DNA of 6,313 nucleotides, from contig JAFDJF010000168.1 in NCBI GenBank assembly GCA_019307645.1, positions 1 to 6,313 on the forward strand, given 5' to 3'. The stretch's first letter is position 1. Each line of letters begins with the position of its first letter. Positions 1-5,103 of this stretch are shown here, one piece after another. The notes below the pieces were generated by a model. It did no database searches. It saw nothing but the letters and a program-made list of their open reading frames with translations, and was not told the DNA's origin. The position numbers and the translations under genes were made by a program. Origin of the DNA: Deltaproteobacteria bacterium (GTDB taxonomy: Bacteria; Desulfobacterota; DSM-4660; Desulfatiglandales; Desulfatiglandaceae).

Positions 1-2
1 AC

Positions 3-116
3 TTTCTTTTCCGGCGCACAGAGGACGTGCCCTACATCTACATCCCTCAGGACAAATTCTACCACATTACCGCCACCCAGGGCAAAAAGCTTTTCCAGCT
101 AAAAAAATATCAATAA
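3..116 (+). CDS. C-terminal end of an unrecognised protein (partial at window start)
   Basis: An open frame enters from the left edge and ends at TAA 114-116, giving 37 visible residues. The tail is rich in aromatic and basic residues: a PYIYIPQD stretch, then FYHITATQG, then a lysine-rich end LFQLKKYQ. The mix of hydrophobic and charged residues looks like real protein, whereas the other two forward frames read as low-quality sequence. I do not recognise the family and see no catalytic motif. A 96-bp gap separates it from cooC downstream, so it could be in the same operon or end a separate one. Confidence is moderate because only the tail is visible. Confidence 0.5.
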   Translation, partial: FLFRRTEDVPYIYIPQDKFYHITATQGKKLFQLKKYQ

Positions 117-212
117 GCCAGTTTCAAAACGCCCCATTTTGTCCTTGAAAAAACGCTCTGATTTAGTTAAGTAGCATTTTTTCCACTTGAAAAACGCAAA
201 CGGAGACCGGAC

Positions 213-924
213 ATGAAGATTGCCATAAGCGGAAAGGGTGGTGTTGGCAAGACAACTTTCGCATCCTTTTTAATCAGGGCACTTGCACTTGAGGGTAAAA
301 AAGTTTAGAGACAGCGACCAAATTGTTCCAATTTCGCAGATGAAGGATCTGATTGAAGAAAGGACCGAGGCCAAAATAGGGTCCATAGGCGCGTTTTTCA
401 AGCTGAATCCCAAGGTTGATGACCTGCCGGAAAAACTGTCCGTTGAGATAAACGGTGTAAAGGTCATGGTCATGGGCGGGGTCAAAAAAGGCGGCGCAGG
501 ATGCATATGCCCGGAAAGCACACTGCTCAAGGCGCTGATAAGTCATATCGTCCTGGCACGTGACGAAGCCGTGATCCTGGATATGGAGGCTGGTCTGGAG
601 CACCTGGGCCGCGCAACGGCAATGTCCGTGGATCTGTTAATAGTCGTGGTGGAACCGGGAAGGCGAAGTATCGAAACAGCCCATCAGATCCGCAAGCTGG
701 CAGGTGATATTGGCGTAAAAAAACTGCTTTTTGTGGGTAACAAGACCCGATCGGACAAAGACAAGGCTTTTCTCCAGGAGCAAATGCCCGATTTCCAATT
801 CCTGGGCTTTATTCCCTACAAAACAGATATTATTGAGGCTGATCTGGACGGGGTTCCACCATTCGAAAAAGACATTGGGACCCTTGAAGTCGTCAAAAAA
901 ATGCTAAAAGATTTACCGCTTTAA
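213..924 (+). pseudogene. cooC: CooC-type CO dehydrogenase maturation ATPase, frameshifted by an internal deletion
   Basis: CooC is a SIMIBI-class (MinD/ParA-like) ATPase that acts in nickel insertion into the C-cluster of anaerobic CO dehydrogenase. ATG 213, preceded by GGAG at 202-205, opens 31 codons containing the deviant P-loop SGKGGVGKTT with its signature lysine, then stops at TAG 306-308. The homologous sequence resumes at once in the +1 frame, from about 304 to TAA 922-924. That part carries the Cys-X-Cys metal/dimerisation motif (GCICPES, codons 502-510), the switch II-like DMEAGLEH (about 580-603) and the normal C-terminus. Between the parts, the segment with the family's D-x-D-P-D motif (switch I region) is absent. 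About 16-18 residues are missing, and with the frame change this means roughly 50 bp lost. A downstream product could start at TTG 283 or ATG 340, but it would lack the P-loop, so normal function is unlikely. A sequencing or assembly error is the main alternative. Confidence 0.85.
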
Positions 925-926
925 GG

Positions 927-1259
927 GCGCGCTCACAAATAACTTATGGCCGGTTGGCGCTTTGCCTCACCAGCAGCCCGCCAGAGATAGGCGGACAGGC
1001 AAGGGCCGTGGGTGTCTCCTTTTAGAAGCCGCATATTTGAGAGTCATTCCAAAAGAACGGCAGATGGGTACGCAATTCGGCCTTAGGGAGCCGGAAAAGC
1101 ACGTATCCCGCGCAATTTATGACCTTTTCTGCCTTTATGCTGCTTAATATTCAGGTTTTGGAGACATAATGGCGGTTGTCAACTGTGATGCGGCTTTCTA
1201 AAAGGAGACACCCACGGCCCTTGCCTGCCCTCCGGCCTGTAAGCGGCCTCGGAGCGCGC
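927..1259. repeat. MITE-like inverted-repeat element, non-coding
   Basis: Two long arms face each other. The core is a perfect 32-bp inverted repeat, 996-1027 against 1196-1227, extending with one indel to 1034 and 1188. Farther out the arms match again: 943-953 against 1232-1243 (CTTATGGCCGG versus CTTACAGGCCGG on the opposite strand), and GCGCGCTC at 927-934 against GAGCGCGC at 1252-1259. The left arm has about 38 extra bases (954-991), most of which belong to a small hairpin, CCGCC 978-982 pairing with GGCGG 990-994. The centre (1035-1187) has no convincing gene and no transposase. The element starts two bases after the cooC stop codon. Size and architecture resemble a non-autonomous MITE or a large palindromic intergenic repeat. 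No target-site duplication was identified, so mobility is inferred. Confidence 0.7.
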
Positions 1260-1261
1260 GA

Positions 1262-1308
1262 CTGAACGCAATCTGCAATGTCTCAATTCAGCCAGGTCTG
1301 GGCCAGGG
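1262..1308 (+). repeat. 47-bp dispersed direct repeat, copy 1
   Basis: This 47-bp stretch matches 4888-4934 in the same orientation at 46 of 47 positions; the only difference is G1280 versus A4906. It begins CTGAACGCAATCTGC and ends GGTCTGGGCCAGGG. Flanking sequence on both sides is unrelated to that of the other copy, so the boundaries are sharp. It starts three bases after the end of the inverted-repeat element and lies upstream of serC. It has no coding potential that I can support. It could be part of a genome-wide intergenic repeat family or the remnant of an element end. Confidence 0.85.
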
Positions 1309-1386
1309 GTTTGTGGTGCAACCGTGAATCCCGGCAGCGGCGGGAAACCTAACAACCTGAGTAGTTACGGATTCATTTAATAGGAG
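1308..1386 (+). promoter_or_regulatory. possible structured leader and ribosome binding site of serC
   Basis: Several pairings can be drawn just upstream of serC: GGTT 1308-1311 with AACC 1320-1323; TGAATCC 1325-1331 with GGATTCA 1369-1375; and, as an alternative to the latter, TCCCG 1329-1333 with CGGGA 1341-1345. The second stem closes a domain ending five bases before the ribosome binding site TAGGAG (1381-1386), which is eight bases before ATG 1395. The mutually exclusive stems could in principle form a switch, but I recognise no known riboswitch or T-box consensus, and short pairings of this kind arise by chance. No clear -35/-10 pair was found. Confidence 0.3.
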
Positions 1387-1394
1387 TTTTGGTT

Positions 1395-2480
1395 ATGGAA
1401 AGTAGAATCTACAATTTTAATGCCGGCCCTGCTGCACTGCCTTTGCCTGTCCTGGAAGAAATACAGGGAGAACTCCTGGATTTCAAAGGCTCCGGGATGT
1501 CTATCCTGGAAGTGAGCCATCGGTCCAAATGGTTTGATGAAGTTATAAATGATGCTATTGAAAGAACCAAAAGGATACTTAATCTCGGAGAGGACTTCCA
1601 TGTCCTTTTTATCCAGGGTGGCGCAAGCATGCAGTTCTGCATGATCCCCATGAATCTGAGTCTGGAAGGAAGACCCGTAGATTACATCAATACGGGAACA
1701 TGGTCCACCAAGGCCATCAACGAGGCGGAGAAACAGGGGAAGGATGTCCGCGTGATTGCCTCTTCCGAGGATAAAAATTTTTCCTGCATCCCGAAGGATT
1801 TCTCTGTAAACGAAGATGCGGCCTTTGTCCACTTTACGTCCAACAACACGATCAAGGGCACTCAGTGGCCTGACTTTCCTGCGTCCGGAAATGTGCCTCT
1901 TGTCTGCGATATGTCTTCCGACTTCATGAGTCGGCACTTTGACGTCAAACCTTTTGGGCTGATTTATGCCGGGGCACAGAAAAACATAGGACCCGCAGGT
2001 ACATGCATGGTACTTGTACGGAAAGACATGCTTGAAAGGACGCCGGACAACCTGCCCACCATGATGAAGTATACAAAGAAAACAAAAAAAAACTCCATGT
2101 TCAATACCCCGTCGTGTTTTACTATCTATGTCATTGATCTTGTAATAAAATGGCTCGAAGAAACCATTGGCGGGCTTAATAACATGGAACAGATCAATCA
2201 GGAAAAGGGCGCCGTCTTATACGACTTCATTGATCAGTCCGGTTTCTATCAAGGCACCACAGCCAAGGGCAGTCGGTCTCTGATGAATGTGACCTTCAGG
2301 CTTCCCTCAGAAGACTTGGAAAAAAGATTTGTGGAGGAGGCCCTAAGTCATGGTCTGGGAGGACTCAAAGGTCACCGTTCGGTGGGCGGATGCCGGGCCT
2401 CCATATACAATGCCACCGGAATTGAGGCGGTAAAAGCCCTGACCGAGTTTATGGCCGAATTTGAAAGAAAGGCCGGATAA
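1395..2480 (+). CDS. serC: phosphoserine aminotransferase SerC
   Basis: PLP-dependent aminotransferase (class V fold, cytosolic) that converts 3-phosphohydroxypyruvate and glutamate to phosphoserine and 2-oxoglutarate in serine synthesis; in some bacteria it also acts in pyridoxal phosphate synthesis. The 361-residue product has the family length and all the landmarks: N-terminal NFNAGPAALP (residues 7-16), SHRS at 41-44, phosphate-binding GGAS at 75-78, W103, cofactor-contacting D172, the PLP-binding lysine K196 in YAGAQKNIGPAG, NTPS at 237-240, and substrate-binding GHRS at 326-329. ATG 1395 is chosen over the in-frame TTG 1389 because it has the well-spaced TAGGAG and gives the standard N-terminus. 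asnS begins 30 bp downstream on the same strand, so the two are probably cotranscribed. No defect is visible. Confidence 0.97.
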   Translation: MESRIYNFNAGPAALPLPVLEEIQGELLDFKGSGMSILEVSHRSKWFDEVINDAIERTKRILNLGEDFHVLFIQGGASMQFCMIPMNLSLEGRPVDYINTGTWSTKAINEAEKQGKDVRVIASSEDKNFSCIPKDFSVNEDAAFVHFTSNNTIKGTQWPDFPASGNVPLVCDMSSDFMSRHFDVKPFGLIYAGAQKNIGPAGTCMVLVRKDMLERTPDNLPTMMKYTKKTKKNSMFNTPSCFTIYVIDLVIKWLEETIGGLNNMEQINQEKGAVLYDFIDQSGFYQGTTAKGSRSLMNVTFRLPSEDLEKRFVEEALSHGLGGLKGHRSVGGCRASIYNATGIEAVKALTEFMAEFERKAG

Positions 2481-2482
2481 CA

Positions 2483-2499
2483 GCCAATTCCGGAATGGC
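2483..2499 (+). other. small hairpin between serC and asnS
   Basis: GCCA plus TT (2483-2489, with one bulged A) pairs with AATGGC (2494-2499) around a CCGG loop. It begins two bases after the serC stop and lies just upstream of the first possible asnS start. No U-tract follows, so it is not an intrinsic terminator. It may be an mRNA-stability or processing element, or have no function. Confidence 0.35.
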
Positions 2500-2510
2500 G
2501 GGATTCAGGA

Positions 2511-3953
2511 ATGAACCTCGCCCTTTTGAACACAAACGAATCCATAAAGAGGTTAACCGCTTTGAAAAGGACCAGGATCGCAGAAATCTTTTCTAAGGAA
2601 AAGCCCGGCACCCAGCTTACCGTGATGGGCTGGGTCCGTACAAAAAGAGACTCCAAGGGCGGCTTCTCATTTATTGAGGTCAATGACGGCTCCTGTCTGA
2701 GCGGGCTCCAGATTATTGCAGACGAAAAACTGTCCAATTATAAAGACGAAATTCTGATGTTGCACACAGGCAGCGCCATCAAGGCCGTGGGGACCCTTGC
2801 GGAATCTCCGGCTAAGGGGCAGAAGGTTGAACTTCAGGCTGAAGAGATAGAGGTCTTTGGATGGGCGGACCCCGCGGTTTACCCCCTTCAAAAAAAACGC
2901 CATTCATTTGAATTCCTGCGGACAATTGCCCATTTGAGACCCAGGACAAATACCTTTGGCGCTGTGGCAAGGGTCAGGAATGCCATGAGCCGCGCCATAC
3001 ATACATTTTTTCAGGAAAGAGGGTTCATTTATCTCCATACCCCGATCATTACCGGAAGCGACTGCGAGGGGGCCGGAGAGATGTTCATGGTCACCACACT
3101 GGACCTCGACAATATTCCGAAAAAGAACGGCCAAACCGATTTTTCCCAGGACTTTTTCGGAAATCCGGCCAATCTGACCGTCAGCGGCCAGCTTGAAGCT
3201 GAAATATACGCCCTTGCCATGGGGGACGTGTACACCTTCGGCCCCACATTCAGGGCGGAAAACTCCAATACGTCTCGTCACCTGGCGGAATTCTGGATGG
3301 TCGAACCGGAAATGGCCTTCTGTGATCTGGAAGGGGATGTAACGGTTGCTTCGGAATTTCTGAAATACATATTTTCTTATGTGCTGGAAAACTGCGCAGA
3401 GGACATGGAATTTTTTAACCGCTTCATAGATTCTTCGGTAATAAAAACCCTTGAGCGCCTGGTTTCACTGGGGTTTGAATACCTGCCCTACACTGAAGGC
3501 ATAGAAATCCTCTCAAAGGCCAAGGAAAAGTTCCAATTCCCTGTGAGCTGGGGCATCGATCTACAGTCTGAACATGAAAGGTATCTTTGCGAAAAAGTAT
3601 TTAAAAAGCCGGTTGTTCTGGTGGACTATCCCAAAGAAATCAAGGCCTTTTACATGAAGCTGAATGAAGATGGGAAAACCGTGCGTGCCATGGACGTGCT
3701 GGTGCCCAGGATCGGAGAGATCATCGGGGGCAGCCAGCGCGAAGACGACTATGACACCCTTGTTGAAAGAATCAGGGAGGCGGATCTCGATCCGGATGAC
3801 TACTGGTGGTACCTTGAGTTGAGAAAATTCGGCTCGGTCCCCCATGCCGGTTTTGGGCTGGGTTTTGAGCGCCTGATCCAATTTGTTACAGGGCTGACCA
3901 ATATCCGGGACGTCATCCCCTTCCCGAGAACTCCCGGAAACGTCAGTTTCTAG
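2511..3953 (+). CDS. asnS: asparaginyl-tRNA synthetase (class II)
   Basis: Charges tRNA-Asn with asparagine in the cytosol using ATP. The 480-residue frame has the N-terminal OB-fold anticodon-binding domain (about residues 35-118, with [21 protein letters not shown] at its start) followed by a class IIb catalytic core. Key segments are HLRPRTN at 141-147, [13 protein letters not shown] near 180-192, the motif 2 region [15 protein letters not shown] at 247-261, [10 protein letters not shown] at 402-411 and motif 3 GFGLGFERL at 447-455; the C-terminus [10 protein letters not shown] is typical. The match to E. coli AsnS is close throughout. The start is uncertain: ATG 2511 has AGGA directly abutting it, which is too close, and adds about 17 residues not normally present. 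In-frame TTG 2562 has AAAGAGG at 2546-2552 and would give 463 residues beginning [10 protein letters not shown], close to the usual family length. It probably follows serC in one transcript. Confidence 0.97.
   Translation: MNLALLNTNESIKRLTALKRTRIAEIFSKEKPGTQLTVMGWVRTKRDSKGGFSFIEVNDGSCLSGLQIIADEKLSNYKDEILMLHTGSAIKAVGTLAESPAKGQKVELQAEEIEVFGWADPAVYPLQKKRHSFEFLRTIAHLRPRTNTFGAVARVRNAMSRAIHTFFQERGFIYLHTPIITGSDCEGAGEMFMVTTLDLDNIPKKNGQTDFSQDFFGNPANLTVSGQLEAEIYALAMGDVYTFGPTFRAENSNTSRHLAEFWMVEPEMAFCDLEGDVTVASEFLKYIFSYVLENCAEDMEFFNRFIDSSVIKTLERLVSLGFEYLPYTEGIEILSKAKEKFQFPVSWGIDLQSEHERYLCEKVFKKPVVLVDYPKEIKAFYMKLNEDGKTVRAMDVLVPRIGEIIGGSQREDDYDTLVERIREADLDPDDYWWYLELRKFGSVPHAGFGLGFERLIQFVTGLTNIRDVIPFPRTPGNVSF
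2546..2552 (+). promoter_or_regulatory. likely ribosome binding site for an internal TTG start of asnS
   Basis: AAAGAGG lies nine bases before TTG 2562, a good Shine-Dalgarno sequence and spacing. No comparable site precedes ATG 2511. Starting at 2562 yields an N-terminus that aligns with the usual beginning of bacterial AsnRS, so this site favours the shorter protein. Confidence 0.5.
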
Positions 3954-4130
3954 GCGGCTGTCCCAGAATAGCAATTTTTCCCAAAATCGAGGAATGCCCG
4001 AAAAAATTACCACCTAGATTTAAACAACCAAATACCCTCGCAACATATCCTCCCATCCTCAAAATTTGCACCTGCGGAGTCAAGTTGAATCATCATAAGA
4101 TTGTTTCGACCAGAACGGAAATTTTACAAA

Positions 4131-4799
4131 ATGGAAAAAGAAAATAAAAACTTGGAAAACTATCTGCGGCCGACATTTACAATAGATTCGGACCATGAAA
4201 AAATCATTGAGACGGCAAGGGATCTGACAAAAGGCTGTTCGAGTAATGGCAAAAAGGCAGTAAAACTCTTTTATTTTGTAAGGGATGCCATTCCCTATAA
4301 TCTCTACATGATCTCTTTATTCATAGAGGATTTCAAGGCGTCCAGGGTTCTTGAGTGGAAAGAGGGTTACTGCGTCCAGAAAGCAGTCCTTCTAACAGCC
4401 CTTGCAAGGGCGGCAGGCATCCCAAGCAGGTTGGTTTTTGCCATGATCAGGAACCACAAGGTACCTTCCCATATCTTTAAGAAACTTGGAAACAATCTGT
4501 TTTACAGGCACGGTTACAATCAATTCTTTCTAAATGGAAGGTGGGTCACTGCTGCAGCGACATTTGACAAGACCTCGTGCGAAAAAAATGGACTACCCGC
4601 AGTGGAATTTGACGGGGAAACAGATGCGACCCTGCCTAAAAAAGATCTCAAAGGCGGACCATATATTGAATACGTTGAAAAGTTCCCAGACTTTGCAGAC
4701 CTTCCTTTTGACTGGATTTATGAAGCAATTGCTGAAAAGACCACTGAGGTCCTGGGTCCGGACAAACGGCCCTGGCGGGGAAAGGGTCTCAAGACATAA
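4131..4799 (+). CDS. small cytosolic transglutaminase-like protein
   Basis: The 222-residue product belongs to the transglutaminase-like (papain-fold) superfamily, which includes proteases, amidases and transamidases. The catalytic triad is visible: C81 in KEGYCVQKAVLLTALARAAG, H127 in RHGYNQFFLNGRW, and D146 in AAATFDKT. The N-terminal part (about residues 22-56) fits the helical lead-in of this fold, ending FVRDAIPYN. There is no signal peptide or membrane segment, so a cytosolic location is likely. ATG 4131 is preferred to in-frame TTG 4101 because the upstream residues look unlike protein; its ribosome binding site is weak (GGA at 4117-4119). It lies 177 bp after asnS, so may have its own promoter, and converges with der. 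The substrate cannot be told from sequence. Confidence 0.85.
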   Translation: MEKENKNLENYLRPTFTIDSDHEKIIETARDLTKGCSSNGKKAVKLFYFVRDAIPYNLYMISLFIEDFKASRVLEWKEGYCVQKAVLLTALARAAGIPSRLVFAMIRNHKVPSHIFKKLGNNLFYRHGYNQFFLNGRWVTAAATFDKTSCEKNGLPAVEFDGETDATLPKKDLKGGPYIEYVEKFPDFADLPFDWIYEAIAEKTTEVLGPDKRPWRGKGLKT

Positions 4800-4887
4800 T
4801 GGGCTCAAGAGTTCAGCGTTCACGGTTCCAGGCCTGCCCTGGCGCGACCGGACCCACATTTGAGGCATGGTTTACCGGGCATTATCT

Positions 4888-4934
4888 CTGAACGCAATCT
4901 GCAATATCTCAATTCAGCCAGGTCTGGGCCAGGG
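4888..4934 (+). repeat. 47-bp dispersed direct repeat, copy 2
   Basis: Same sequence and orientation as 1262-1308, with one substitution (A4906 versus G1280). Similarity stops abruptly on both sides. This copy lies inside the heptad-bounded island, while copy 1 lies just outside the 927-1259 inverted-repeat element, so the 47-bp unit is not tied to one kind of neighbour. Confidence 0.85.
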
Positions 4935-4995
4935 TTGAAAAGCGCTAACTGGTTCATACCAAGAGGATAATGCCTCAATAGAGCCCACAAGTATG

Positions 4996-5014
4996 TTTCA
5001 CCCAACGGGTGAAA
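4996..5014. other. perfect palindromic hairpin in the convergent spacer
   Basis: TTTCACCC (4996-5003) and GGGTGAAA (5007-5014) form an 8-bp stem with an AAC loop. It sits between two convergent genes, where a bidirectional terminator would be expected, but neither strand has a T-run after the stem, so it does not fit an intrinsic terminator. It could be a protein-binding palindrome or part of the surrounding repeat unit. Confidence 0.5.
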
Positions 5015-5054
5015 GAAGTAAAGCGAAAAATTATGGAATAAAGTCTGGGATGTC

Positions 5055-5098
5055 AAGTGATTATAACCGTTGAACCTTGAACCCTGAACCGATCACTT
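5055..5098. other. inverted repeat enclosing the heptad array, just past the der stop codon
   Basis: AAGTGAT (5055-5061) pairs with ATCACTT (5092-5098) across a 30-base loop that holds the TTGAACC/CTGAACC array. It lies 5 bp beyond the der stop codon on the minus strand. No T-run follows, so it is not a standard terminator; it may be an outer boundary of the repeat island. Confidence 0.35.
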
Positions 5099-5103
5099 TA
5101 CCT

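Larger units (their letters stand above)
4811..5090. repeat. non-coding repeat island bounded by inverted 7-bp repeat arrays
   Basis: At the left edge are three imperfect heptads, GTTCAGC, GTTCACG and GTTCCAG (4811-4831). At the right edge are TTGAACC, TTGAACC and CTGAACC (5070-5090). The left 20 bases match the reverse complement of the right array at 17 of 20 positions, so the arrays act as imperfect terminal inverted repeats of a 280-bp unit. Inside are a CCAGG/CCTGG hairpin (4828-4842), copy 2 of the 47-bp repeat (4888-4934) and a perfect 8-bp hairpin (4996-5014). No gene is supported in it. It fills almost the whole spacer between the convergent transglutaminase and der genes. It may be a MITE-like element or a REP-type intergenic unit; no transposase or target duplication was seen. 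Confidence 0.5.

Noticed and set aside
145..173. Sigma-70-like promoter TTGAAA with TAAGTA at 17-bp spacing before cooC
   Set aside because: The -10 match is poor, and the -35-like TTGAAA is part of the repeated A-rich box, so it is not a convincing promoter.
295..310. Programmed frameshift in cooC at the A6 run (GGTAAAAAAGTTTAG)
   Set aside because: The A-run is not phased as an A-AAA-AAG slippery heptamer in the starting frame, the -1 frame leads to a stop, and even a +1 shift would still leave the conserved Asp motif missing. A deletion explains the data better.
962..1147. 61-residue open frame beginning at TTG 962
   Set aside because: It lies mostly within the inverted-repeat element, its first part is one arm of the repeat, there is no ribosome binding site, and the translation resembles no protein.
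1377..1937. Long minus-strand open frames opposite serC, asnS and der
   Set aside because: They are shadows of clearly conserved genes on the other strand and carry no family motifs or ribosome binding sites.
3966..4012. Possible intrinsic terminator after asnS (AATTTTTC pairing with GAAAAAATT)
   Set aside because: The stem is AT-only with an indel, has no GC core, and no T-run follows.
4066..4099. Promoter for the transglutaminase gene, TTGCAC near 4066
   Set aside because: No acceptable -10 hexamer occurs at 16-18 bp spacing; CATAAG is about 22 bp away.
4820..5056. 78-residue minus-strand open frame in the convergent spacer
   Set aside because: It is built from repeat sequence, including the 47-bp unit and the 8-bp palindrome, and shows no protein-like features.
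5070..5090. CRISPR-like or iteron-like array of TTGAACC heptads
   Set aside because: Only three contiguous 7-bp units with no spacers; too short and too few for CRISPR, and no replication gene is nearby for iterons.
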